In this document: positions 36,590-46,811 of the stretch, one piece after another
How the letters are laid out: every line of letters starts with the position of its first letter
Numbering within the stretch: the first letter of the stretch is position 1
Assembly: GCA_905331475.1 (NCBI GenBank)
Contig: CAJNYU010000829.1
Coordinates: 22,172-86,171 of the forward strand
From: Rotaria socialis
Taxonomy: Eukaryota > Rotifera > Eurotatoria > Philodinida > Philodinidae
Direction of reading: 5' to 3'
DNA length: 64,000 nucleotides
Notes under the pieces: model-generated
What the model was told of the DNA's origin: nothing
The model's input: only the letters and a program-made list of their open reading frames with translations
The model's database searches: none
Translations under genes and position numbers: made by a program

Positions 36590-37615
36590 CTATTGTAGAA
36601 GTCGAAGGCGAGCTTTGGAACCACAAAGATTCAGGCTAATTTGCCACGGAAAATGACATTTGGTTATATCAACACCAAGTTCATATATGCTTTGGGTTTG
36701 CTCATTTTTTAAACGGAGCTTTTGTTTATCACAATCAATCATGAATTCTAATGTATGATTCGTTTCGATATCTGTTTTGTAACCATTAGAATCATGACTA
36801 CATGTACCATTGAGATATACTTGATCTCCTCCAGCCCAACCATAAGTTGTGCGAGTACTATATAACAGCTCTGTTATTGGAGCGTTTTTAGATACAATCG
36901 ATACAAGGATCCAATTTCAAGAAGTCCTTTTATTTTCGATCTTAAAACGAAATAGACGCTGCCCCGATGAATATTCTCCTTTGCCTCTTACAGTTGCGTG
37001 AGCATTCGAATTTCCATGTGTGATAAGTTGACCATTCTCTTCTATTTGAATATCTCCTAGAAATCTTTCAAACCTTTCAGTAATCGGCCTTTCTTTCTGA
37101 ACCGAAATTTTCGGTATGAAGGAGTTCATCTTATTGTCAAACTTAATTGTAATTGCTTTCGGTGTATTTAAATCCGTTTTTAATTTTTCCAAGTTTTCTT
37201 TCCATTCATTAATATCAGATTCGAAGAAATCATCGTCATCTCGAGCTCTACTCAACTGTTCTTTGATTGATGTTAAAGCTATTATCACATTATCTGTGTG
37301 TTTACTTATAATATTGAGGACTTTCTGTCGAGCAACTTGAGCAACTAGTTGTATTTTTTCAATTGACTGTTTTTCCCATTCATTAATTTCTTTCATTAGA
37401 GGATGCAGACTAGGCTGTTTAACCTGTTCATTGAGACATTGCTGGAACTGATCGTGCATGAGTATGACGTCTTCATCCATTTGTTTACCAAGTAATTGAC
37501 GATGTTCTTGAGCATGTGACAGGCAAAAATCTTGTGAACATCCACGACAGGTAAAAGTTCCAATGTTTTTGCCACATGTTGCACAACGCGACTTGTTTGA
37601 TGAGGTGGAGGCCAT
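36590..37615 (-). pseudogene. B-box/coiled-coil protein, tandem copy 1, interrupted by TGA
   Basis: ATG at 37615. Residues 10-35 form a B-box-like zinc finger (CATCGKNIGTFTCRGC, then CLSHAQEH). A coiled-coil-like helix follows (about 40-160), then a C-terminal beta-rich domain. The frame stops at a TGA (36917-36919) just after FRFKIENKRTS, yet continues in the same frame without further stops (NWILVSIVSKNAPITEL, then TTYGWAGGDQVYLNG) to TAG at 36590-36592, aligned throughout with copy 2. The site also carries one extra codon relative to copy 2. Either a recent loss-of-function allele or a truncated B-box protein of 232 residues. Promoter-proximal DNA is nearly the same as in copy 2. Confidence 0.75.
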
Positions 37616-37696
37616 GTATGTTGGTGGTATTAATTTTATGAAAGCGTAAAGGAAGAAAAGTAAAGGCTTTCAGCATTCAAAACGCACGTCACAACA

Positions 37697-37717
37697 TGAG
37701 TCATCGATGATGACTCA
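37697..37717. promoter_or_regulatory. paired AP-1-like sites upstream of B-box copy 1
   Basis: TGAGTCA and TGACTCA lie as inverted half-sites 7 bases apart, 82 bases upstream of the ATG. Both match the AP-1/TRE consensus TGA(C/G)TCA. The same 21-bp block is present at the same place upstream of copy 2. Confidence 0.45.
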
Positions 37718-37863
37718 TCGTATCTCTCCGGAAAGGGAAAAATTGACGAAAGTGAGTCTTTCAAAGTTAAGCTTATGTTTATTGTTATTGAAACAAATCT
37801 AACATAACGCAGCTCTACTCTAGTAGCTAATGATGTCTCGAATGAGGATTGGCATGATTTCAT

Positions 37864-39182
37864 AATGAAATCGTTGTTGTATTATTCAGTAGAACAGAAA
37901 ATTCTTCATACGATATGATTTTCGAGCGATTCAACATTGGCTATAGAGTCGTATATCAAGTAAAATACTGTAATGTGCTATAAGCCGATCATAACCGTTC
38001 AATCCTAGCTTTCAGGTCTTGAGTATAGCTTCATCTTTCTTTTGCTTTATGCACCGCTTTTAGTGGAAACTTTCAGAGAAAATCATCAACAACAGCAGCA
38101 ACCGAATTTTGTTTTGTGTGAATAAGAAAGAGAACAGAGCAAATATTTTTCCAAGCGTTGATTTGTTTTGTTGTTGTCGTCCACAGCGAGAAACTTGAAT
38201 TACTTACTTGAGGATGAAAGTGAAATTGTAGTAAAGCCACGAATGGATATATACATGGACGAGAATGTTTTTAACTTGATAGACAAGAAAACTAGACCAC
38301 ACAAACAATGTCCTTCGATTGAGCTAGTTTTTTACCATTATCCTTAACATTGCTTATTCTTTACGGAAGTCTCATCCGCCAGCTTTCTCCGTTCTCTTGA
38401 TAGGGACCAGATGTTTTTTCAAAAATTATTACACAAGAGATTATATCATTCGGCAAAAGAACGTAAACGGAATAGTTTTGCTTTATTATTCTAGACCTCT
38501 ATCTTTTTATGTAACTTTGGTACAATTTTTTCACACGCTGACAAAAGACAAAATGACGATAACATCTAGAAAACACAAATACAAATACACTGGGAAGAGA
38601 TCGATGAAGAATCCTCGTGGATAGTGTTGTTTTTTCTTTCTTTTATCTATGCTTCCAGTCCCGTACATATTTTGAAACCATCGATATCGTGCTAGGTGAA
38701 GGAATCGAACCGTCTCATATGTAATTAAATCAGATTGCTTCAACGATTACGCCGTTCCCGGTACTAGATGCGATGGAATTAGCCGACTGGCATAGTTTCG
38801 AAGGAAGAAGAAGTTGCTAAATTATTTGGTTGATTAAGTTGCTGAGTAGCTTTGCTGTGGTGAAATCGAACAGATTAGGAAGAAAGAATAAGCTTTCTCA
38901 TGTTTGCATAATACAACATTAACATTTATCGAAACAAAGTTCTTCACACGAAGTTATAAATCAAGAAATTCAATAACTACTTTCATACACAGTTTGATCA
39001 AGAAAACAATGTTTCAGATCGTCTTCTAGCGTGGATATGAAAAAATGAAGGTTCACATGTGCATCTCGTCTGCTGATTTTATTTAATGATACAATTTTCA
39101 GTTCCACCTATTGACTCGTGTCAATATCTGAATTTTATAAGATGCTGAAATCGTAATCAGTCCGACAGTGCCAATTGAATTT
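37864..39182. other. spacer between the two B-box copies
   Basis: Apart from the tRNA-like sequence at 38689-38764, nothing coding is supported. The spacer shows no homology to the flanks of copy 2 beyond the first 100 bases upstream of each ATG. Confidence 0.4.
38689..38764 (-). other. tRNA-like sequence (tRNA pseudogene or SINE head)
   Basis: On the minus strand a 76-base segment contains an exact internal promoter B box (GGTTCGATTCC) about 45 bases after an A-box-like GGCGTAATCGTTGAAGC, and its ends GTACCGGG / CCTAGCAC pair at 6 of 8 positions (one wobble). The T-arm pairs at 4 of 5. The anticodon arm pairs poorly, so it is unlikely to be a working tRNA; a degraded tRNA or a tRNA-derived repeat is more likely. 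Confidence 0.35.
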
Positions 39183-40205
39183 TTATTGCAGAAATCGAAC
39201 ACGAGTATCTGGGTGATAGATATTGAGAATAATGTACCATGGAAAGGGACATTTGTTGATATCAATATCAAGTTCATATATGCTTTGGGTTTGCTCATTT
39301 TTCAATCGTAGTTTCTGTTTGTCACAGTCAACCATGAATTCTAATGTATGATTCGTTTCCATATCTGTTTTGTAACCATTGAAACCATTACTACATGTAC
39401 CATTGAGATATACTTGATTGATTCCGGCCCAACCATAAGTTGTGGGAGTACTATATGACAGCTCTGTTATTGGAGCGTTTTTAGATACAACGGAGAAAAG
39501 AATCCAATTTCCAGTACCTATATTTTCGATCTTAAAACGAAATAGACGCTGTCCCGATGAATATTCTCCTTTACTCCGTACTAATGCGTATCCCTTCGAA
39601 CTTCCATGTGTGATAAGTCGACCTTTGTCTTGTATGTCGATATCTCCGAGAATTTTTTCAAAAGTTTCAATAATCATCAGTCCTTCGCTAATAGATATTT
39701 TCGGTATGAAGGAGTTCATCTTATGGTCAAACTTAATTGTAATTGCTTTCGGTGTATTTAAATCCGTTTTTAATTTTTCCAGGTTTTCTTTCCATTCATT
39801 AATATCAGATTCGAAGAAATCATCGTCATCTCGAGCTCTACTCAACTGTTCTTTGATTGATGTTAAAGCTATTATCACATTATCTGTGTGTTTACTTATA
39901 ATATTGAGGACTTTCTGTCGAGCAACTTGAGCAACTAGTTGTATTTTTTCAATTGACTGTTTTTCCCATTCATTAATTTCTTTCATTAGAGGATGCAGAC
40001 TAGGCTGTTTAACCTGTTCATTGAGACATTGCTGGAACTGATCGTGCATGAGTATGACGTCTTCATCCATTTGTTTACCAAGTAATTGACGATGTTCTTG
40101 AGCATGTGACAGGCAAAAATCTTGTGAACATCCACGACAGGTAAAAGTTCCAATGTTTTTGCCACATGTTGCACAACGCGACTTGTTTGATGAGGTGGAG
40201 GCCAT
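39183..40205 (-). CDS. B-box zinc-finger/coiled-coil protein, tandem copy 2 (intact)
   Basis: A single exon of 340 residues, ATG at 40205 and TAA at 39183-39185. Order: B-box-like finger (Cys10, Cys13, then CRGC and CLSHAQEH), a long coiled-coil-prone helix to about residue 160, and a C-terminal domain of about 150 residues (GEYSSGQRLFRFKI, TTYGWAGINQVYLNG, ETNHTLEFMVDCDKQKLRL) that resembles SPRY/B30.2-like modules in strand pattern only. There is no RING finger, so it is not a standard TRIM E3 ligase. Such B-box proteins without RING are a large bdelloid family (from memory). The 5' 480 bases are nearly identical to copy 1 while the 3' part has diverged. Function and partner unknown. Confidence 0.85.
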   Translation of the reverse strand: MASTSSNKSRCATCGKNIGTFTCRGCSQDFCLSHAQEHRQLLGKQMDEDVILMHDQFQQCLNEQVKQPSLHPLMKEINEWEKQSIEKIQLVAQVARQKVLNIISKHTDNVIIALTSIKEQLSRARDDDDFFESDINEWKENLEKLKTDLNTPKAITIKFDHKMNSFIPKISISEGLMIIETFEKILGDIDIQDKGRLITHGSSKGYALVRSKGEYSSGQRLFRFKIENIGTGNWILFSVVSKNAPITELSYSTPTTYGWAGINQVYLNGTCSNGFNGYKTDMETNHTLEFMVDCDKQKLRLKNEQTQSIYELDIDINKCPFPWYIILNIYHPDTRVRFLQ

Positions 40206-40286
40206 GTATGTTGGTGGTATTAATTTTATGAGAGAGTAAAGGAAGAAAAGTAAAGGCTTTCAGCATTCAAAACGCACGTCACAACA

Positions 40287-40307
40287 TGAGTCATCGATGA
40301 TGACTCA
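40287..40307. promoter_or_regulatory. paired AP-1-like sites upstream of B-box copy 2
   Basis: The same TGAGTCA...TGACTCA dyad as at 37697, again 82 bases before the ATG. A further copy at 40510-40530 is part of the contig overlap, not an independent site. Confidence 0.45.
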
Positions 40308-40309
40308 TN

Positions 40310-40531
40310 TGACGATGTTCTTGAGCATGTGACAGGCAAAAATCTTGTGAACATCCACGACAGGTAAAAGTTCCAATGTTTTTGCCACATGTTGCACAAC
40401 GCGACTTGTTTGATGAGGTGGAGGCCATGTATGTTGGTGGTATTAATTTTATGAGAGAGTAAAGGAAGAAAAGTAAAGGCTTTCAGCATTCAAAACGCAC
40501 GTCACAACATGAGTCATCGATGATGACTCAT
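40310..40531 (-). repeat. exact 222-bp repeat across an N: unmerged contig overlap
   Basis: Bases 40310-40531 repeat bases 40087-40308 exactly by eye; the two are separated by a single N at 40309. The repeat contains the first 39 codons of the B-box gene plus its upstream region. A repeat that ends precisely at the gap on one side and begins precisely at it on the other is what two overlapping contig ends give when joined without merging. It should not be counted as a third gene copy. Confidence 0.85.
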
Positions 40532-40788
40532 GTTATCTCTCCAGAAAGGAGAAAAGAATTACACCTGGAAGAAAACATTGACGAATGTGAAATAACAGAT
40601 TGCGACTGTGTGAAAAAAATATTAGGGAAGAATGGAAGACACACTTCCACTCTCGCTGATATAATATTCACTCATTCGAGCGAAGTACAACACTGTGAGA
40701 GTTGACTTTATTTCTTCGAAAAGACTGTTTTTTTTTGAGGGTGTGGATGTGTATGTGACTTTTCACTTTCAGAACATCATATCATAGT

Positions 40789-42471
40789 CATAGGCGGCGG
40801 AGCCATTAGGCTCGCGAGGCTCAAGCCTACCCTAGGTTGAAAGTGGGTAGGCTTAGCCTACCCTAAGCTGGAAGTGGGTTAGATCTTGATAGACTGAAAC
40901 TGGAACAGATAAATGTTTGTATAGGTTGTTATATGCAAAATGGGTTTATTCTTGTTTAGTTTTTGGGACTTTTCTAACAAAAAAACGCATTACTACAAGA
41001 TCATTTCATATTTTCTCTACTAGTAACTCGTTTGCAATGAAGTATTAGTTGAACGTTTTTGGCATTAAAGTTGACATCTAATTCGTAATTCTTAATTTAA
41101 GATAGCTGAAATGTTTTTATAACTTCTGTTTAAAATTACTTTTAAATCTTAGACACTCGAATAACATTACTTGGGAAGTGCAGAAATGCGAGCCAAACAA
41201 AGTTAGAGTATGTCTTCCTTTCAAAAGCAAGACCAGGAATAGTTTTGGTGAAATCCGTCTCCTTTTGAAATTTAAATTAGGAATTTAAATGATACTCACA
41301 GAAAAACAAAACGTCGCTAGGGTGTGGGCGTGGATGTAGGTGTTCTTATTTCTCTTTACACCTATAGCCACCCAAGACATTTTTTAAACTAACTTTTTTC
41401 TTATCACTTATCGTCATTCCCAGCTCATATATACACTTTTAATTAATTTATAAGTACTCATCAATTATAGATTACGTTCAAATTAATTAGATAAGTTGAT
41501 AAATTCATTGATAGTCATTTGTTAAAAGTGATAATATATTGAGTTAAAAGGCAGAACATTTTTTAATTCAGATAATTGATTTAAAAGATGTTGAAATACG
41601 AAATTAGATTAAACAATTTTTTAAAGGTATCCTGTCACCAGAATAGATACTACTGTATTAAGTTAGACAATATGGATATAATTTAGATATGGGTTGCTAT
41701 ATTTTTAGATATTGCATTAAATGCATGCCATAGTTTTTTCTTCTTCTTTGACTGTTCTTTTAGTGATTTTTTTCCAAGTAGTCTTTCGCATTTTTTATTT
41801 ACTTCTTTACTTGCTGTTGCATCTAAAAACCATACCGCATTAGATAGTTGTTCCACTTATACAGAATTAAAAATTAGTAGGAAAACCTAAAACGATTCCC
41901 TTTATATACAAATGAAAAAATCACTTCTCAATTAGCTTTCATTTCTGCAAGAGTTAGAATTTATATCAAATTAAAATCGATTAAAACCTGATTAAAAGTC
42001 GATTACAATCATATGATTCTTATAAAGTTCCAATCATTTTTTAACCAGTTTTAATCTTTGGCAATTGAAAAACTAAAATTTCATTGTATATCACGATTAT
42101 TTCTGCATATAATCAAGGTAAGCTGCATAAAAGCATCGACTTTAATTGATTCTTCTTGATGATAAATGCAAAAGGCTTCTTTCGATCTTTACCGATTTGC
42201 ATAAATTGTCATCAATTTTTCTATGAAGTTTTAATCAATCATAATCTGTATAATGGAATGAATCAATAAAAATATCTTTCTTTCGGCTATTTTATTAAAA
42301 ATCAGTTAAAAATTGATTAAAAGACGATCAAAATCGTATGCTTATAGTTGACACTTAAAGTGCTTTTAGTCGATTTCAGTCTGACTTCAACTCTATTTTG
42401 TTTCAATGGTGAGACTTGATTTGTCCAAAACGTTGAACCTACCCTAGATCGAAATCGTTCCGCCGCCTATG
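40789..42471. mobile_element. 1.7-kb non-autonomous DNA transposon, CATAGGCGGCGG ends
   Basis: Terminal inverted repeats CATAGGCGGCGGAGC and GTTCCGCCGCCTATG bound the element. Subterminal sequence is also inverted (CCTACCCTAGGTTGAAA on the left; TTGAACCTACCCTAGATCGAAA on the right). The interior is AT-rich with repeated short ATTAAAA/CGATTA motifs and no transposase frame. A telomere-like dyad (41319-41373) is inside. Flanks ATCATAGT and ATCATATG are near-duplicates of 8 bases, which would fit a hAT-type insertion. Confidence 0.6.
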
Positions 42472-44402
42472 ATCATATGAACATCCATAGTGAATACAGC
42501 ATTATAAACTTCAATCGTATTACATCTCCAAAAACTCAAAAAAGCTGAAGGTGCAAATAATAGCTTAAACACACTAATCAATAGTACTGAATATGGATTT
42601 ATTTCTCTCAAAAAAAAACAAAAAACAACAGGGCATCTTTCATCATCGCCCAATTTAAAAACAAGTGATTTTATCCTACGAATCCTACATTGCATGCCGA
42701 GTTTCTGAAAATATATCAACATAGAAATATATTTGCTAATACTGAAAAATATGTTTATCCGTTGTTCAATACATATCTCTATTTTTTCTATTTCCTTGAC
42801 ATGTGGCACATTTCGTCTCGTCTGTTAGACGAGAACAATCTCGATATAACAGCAAATCTAAATTCTCCAACCATACAATATTCAAGTTGATTGTGAGTCA
42901 TCACCCCATTCATAGTCTCTGCACTCACGTATATTGTTATACGCCCATGAATAATCGAGTATAATTTTTCGTAACAGCCTCTAGTTTTGTTTATACTTTT
43001 GTCTTGTGACAAGCTGAAAATTAATCATGCAAAAAAGCGCATGCTTGTTATCGATGCGTGTAGCATTCAAAACCAACTTGCATACGTCGTTAGCAGGTAA
43101 ATTACTCCCAAATCCATATTATAGAGAAAGATATTCTATAGCAATTCATATGAGTTTCTAATTTCTCAGTATTTCTCGTTTGAAATAGCTCCAAACCAAA
43201 ATTAGGTAAGTCCGTATTATCATTTAGTCTGAAACCATAACAGAATCTAGTCGTAGTACAATAAACGTGTTTATCTATTTCAATAACACTATCAGTGGTT
43301 ACGCTTATTTATTTTAATTATAGGTGCTAATTGCATACTCTTTTTTTTCTAGTCTGGATTACTCATCTCGTTTCTAATTTTCATACTTTTTATTGTGTAA
43401 CGGTACACAATGCAATTATTTCATTTAGACTATTTCAAAATGATAATGAGCACGAATTGGAATAAATAACGATTTCTTATTCTCAAAAGAACAGTTCAAT
43501 CGTAAGCTTAGCCGTTGCTGTAAATGTTTAACATTTCAGAAATTTCTGAAGTTTCTCTCAAGTTTTCCTATTGCTTTCTTCAAAAAGTTTTAATCAGTAA
43601 TGTTTCGTTGTTTCTAAAATTGATCTTGAATGTGCACCGCTTAGAAATACTTGTTGAACCTGAACTAAGCTCCTTTACATCTTCACTACATATTTGTACT
43701 AGAGTAATTGTGCAGCATAATTGTTTTAGAGTTTTCAAAATCTATAGGAAGATAATCAAATGGAACGAACTTATAGAAAACAAAAATTAGAAAGTGACTC
43801 TTAGAGATTCATTAAATACTCAAAACAATGAATTTGAAACAACGGACGCATAGCTTTTCTTTTTATGAAAAATAACTGTTTTCTTTTAATACTTAATTTC
43901 ACCAATTAAATGTAGTTGCTATTATTACAGATTCATTTTTACTGAGAATAAAAGCTCGAAAGTGCGTTGTGTCTGTGTCGCTAAACATGTCAATTTAGTA
44001 AAATGAAAAATTGCTTGATATAATGCATCTTTAATATTAATTATATAATTAAAATGATCCTTTGAAAATAAATGAATGTGAATGTGAAGTTTAGTTCAAT
44101 GGGTTTTTTTAAAATTATTTGGTCTGATCAATATCCTGCTAACAAATTTGAAGATTCACTTAATCGTAGTCTTAGAGAAGTTTCTATATTCCCTAGTTTA
44201 GTTTTTACTGTCGATGTTTGCTTTTTTGGATCAAAGTCTCATTGATTTTTAAAAATGTTTGTTGGTCCCTAATTAATTTGATATAATATATATTATGATT
44301 TTATCATGCTTATTTATTTTATATTATTCATATATATTGAGTAGTAAATATTCTTGTACAATAATTTAGCAATTAGAAGATTTATGTTATGTTCACTTAG
44401 TA
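42472..44402. other. AT-rich stretch without a supported gene
   Basis: Several short open frames on both strands, none with family similarity or convincing splice context. No repeat structure recognised. Confidence 0.4.
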
Positions 44403-44639
44403 CACTGTAAAAAAAATTCGTAGAATACTAAACCCTTAAGGGTTGATGAAAGTGCAACGTATAATAAACCCTTTTTCCGTTTTTGAAAATTTTTATAAAC
44501 CCTTAAAGGGTTTATGATTATGTGGAAAATACCCATTAGGGTTTATGAAAATTTTCAAAAACGGAAAAAGGGTTTATTATACGTTGCACTTTCATCAACC
44601 CTTTTTGGGTTTAGTATTCTACGAATTTCTTTTACAGTG
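44403..44639. mobile_element. 237-bp MITE with long hairpin, TA target (CACTGTAAAA ends)
   Basis: Ends CACTGTAAAAAAAATTCG and the complement CGAATTTCTTTTACAGTG are flanked by TA on both sides, the target of Tc1/mariner-type elements. The whole element folds: the arms contain AGAATACTAAACCC, AACGTATAATAAACCC and several AAACCCTTAAGGGTTT palindromes. It has no coding capacity. A diverged relative with the same AAACCC-rich body and TTTTACAGTG end lies at about 56640-57020. Confidence 0.75.
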
Positions 44640-44643
44640 TACC

Positions 44644-44913
44644 TGTAACGATAAATATGGGACCCTTGCTAGTTGATGTATTAAGAGAAACTGAATAGAG
44701 GTGGAGTAGCTTACAGCCACTCTCGGCAATAATGCTTATTCGCTTCTTCACACATCCAGAGTGTACCAACTTCATACATAACACACGTATATATAGGAAA
44801 GAGATGGGAGAGGGGTAGGAGAGAGGCAAAACAGAGAAAGAGATATATTAGAACAATGGAAAGCGAACAGAAGAAGGATGAAGGAGAATCATCGAAGCTT
44901 GCCATCAATATCG
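44644..44913. repeat. dispersed 270-bp repeat, copy 1 (TGTAACGATAAATATGGG)
   Basis: Starts TGTAACGATAAATATGGGAC and is about 90 percent the same, by eye, as 50991-51255. It contains a purine-rich second half (GGAAAGAGATGGGAGAGG). The TGTAAC start is LTR-like. It directly abuts the right end of the MITE at 44403-44639. Confidence 0.6.
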
Positions 44914-45077
44914 ATACACCCTCGCACTCAGATCAGACGCGCTCCTGAGCGTCTTTACAGTATCAAAAAAAAAGGAAGATCGAAAAAATATACGCGAAGA
45001 AAAGAAAAAGAAAAAGGGAAAGGAACGGCATAACCCATGTGAAAAATGTCGCAAAAAATCAGCTTTAGAGAGGTCAA

Positions 45078-45302
45078 AATCGATTATAATCATACGATTC
45101 TAATCAATAATTTTAGCTGTGATGGTTATATAAAAATCAGCATTTAATCGATTATTTCCATTTTTATGATTATAATCAATTTTTTTAAATATTCTTAATC
45201 AATTATAATCATAAAAATGGAAATAATCGATTAAATGCTGATTTTTACATAATCATCACAGCTGAAATTATTGATTAGAATCGTATGATTTTAATCGATT
45301 TG
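45078..45302. mobile_element. 225-bp fold-back element
   Basis: Two arms of about 105-110 bases, 45078-45184 and about 45200-45302, are inverted copies nearly identical by eye (AATCGATTATAATCATACG against CGTATGATTTTAATCGATT; shared core AGCATTTAATCGATTATTTCC). The loop is about 15 AT bases. It is non-coding and probably a MITE. Confidence 0.7.
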
Positions 45303-46469
45303 TAATCGATTCTTGAAATCAAGTTTTTTACATGGAAAACACATAATAACAAAAAAACACACAATAGCAGCTCATCATTTGAACTTTCTTTCACAGTTAC
45401 GTGCAATACGCACGAGATAAACACATAAAATAGATAACAATCAATTCGGGTGCACCCTTCACAGACAAATGGCATTATCATAATATACGAAGTTACCAAT
45501 TTACGACATACAGTAAAAAAACATAGAGGTCAACAATTTACGACGAACGACCTTTTTAGAACACTTTTTCTTCATTTTCTACGCACTTACAATATACATT
45601 ACATTAATAGCGCACAAAAAACATGATACAACAGGAACGAGTTAGACAAAAATATCATTTTCACTCTTTTAATTAGTATACACCAATCATTTTCACAGCG
45701 CAGAAAACAGATTTAACGAGTAAAGCTTCATAGAATCCTTAGTACAGGTATTATCAATCACGCATTTTCGCATGTATTGATCTCATTAAAATATCATTAA
45801 TATAGGTCATAAAAAAATGATAACATAGCTCTTAGAAACAATTAACCAATCAATCAGTTACTTAACGAATTCGAATACATTTTTCGGCAGAAATTAGAAA
45901 ACAACAATTTAGTAATTCTTAGCGTACAGAAAATCTAATCTAGCGTATAAACGATACCTAGAACGTTTTCTTTTTCTAACTTTATAGGTAATTAGATTAG
46001 TTTTACATGTCACAAATAGCAAAAGAAAAAGAAATTAGTGTCTCAGCACTAAACAAAGAATATTAGATGATAATCGATTTGGGAAAAACTTATAATCACA
46101 CATTAATTCTTTATAAAAAAAAATTTACATTTTATTTTTGATTTTATCAAAAGTAGCACGTCTAATTTAACACAAATACAAGAAAAATTAATATACCTTC
46201 TGGGTAATCGAACGAAAAAATATTTTTACGCTTTTCATAACAGTGTTAATCTTAAAGATGATCTATTTATTTTTATTTTTTATTCTAATCATATTGACGT
46301 ATCTTATATTGACGAATATTTGAACATTGAAAACAGTCAGTTGGATGTTGTACAGATTGTATATTGGCGATCTAAGAATTGAAATTGCTTACGAACTATA
46401 CTTAATTGTATGCAATGTGATCAACATCAATTTGTTACAAGCAGAACGGAAAAAATGAGCAGTCATCCA
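45303..46469. other. AT-rich stretch
   Basis: No gene or clear repeat. Scattered CGATTA/TAATCG words resemble the fold-back element next to it. Confidence 0.4.
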
Positions 46470-46811
46470 ATTCCGCAATGTTGAACATTCCGGAACCAGT
46501 TCCGCCCCCGGAATCAGTTCCGTCGATTCCGGAATTAGGCAGAATCCGTTCGAATTCCGTGTAATTCGGGAATTGAACCGGATGGGATAAACGGAATTCC
46601 GGGAATTAGATGGAATTGGTGGGCAGTGATTTCCGGAATTCCGGAATTGAATCGGAAGGGATAAACGGAATTCCGGGAATTAGATGGAATTGATCGGCAG
46701 TGATTCCGGGAATTCCGGAATTGTGTTAGAAGGGATAAACGGAATTTCAGGTATTGGATGGAATTGGTTCCGTGAGCGGAACTGATCCCGGAATGTTTAA
46801 CATTGCGGAAT
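46470..46811. mobile_element. 342-bp inverted-repeat element with internal GGAATTCCGG tandem units
   Basis: Ends ATTCCGCAATGTTGAACATT and AATGTTTAACATTGCGGAAT are inverted, followed inward by CCGGAACCAGTTCCG and its partner CGGAACTGATCCCGG. Inside are about three units of roughly 80 bases, each with GGGATAAACGGAATTCCGGG, GAATTAGATGGAATTG and GCAGTGATTCC. It is GC-richer than its surroundings and has no open frame. Confidence 0.7.

Noticed and set aside
22928-36919. Idea that TGA is reassigned to an amino acid in this organism (two in-frame TGAs)
   Set aside because: The TRPM model itself ends in TGA, one B-box copy lacks the TGA, and two cases are far too few; allele decay or sequence error is simpler.
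39442-39930. 162-codon plus-strand frame opposite B-box copy 2
   Set aside because: Antisense shadow; composition is explained by the coding strand, which has a B-box motif and a natural start and stop.
40226-40489. Chimeric frame across the N that looks like a third B-box copy
   Set aside because: It is produced by an exact 222-bp contig overlap flanking the N at 40309, not by a third gene.
44632-44908. Minus-strand open frames, also at 50925-51176
   Set aside because: Both are the same dispersed 270-bp repeat read in antisense.
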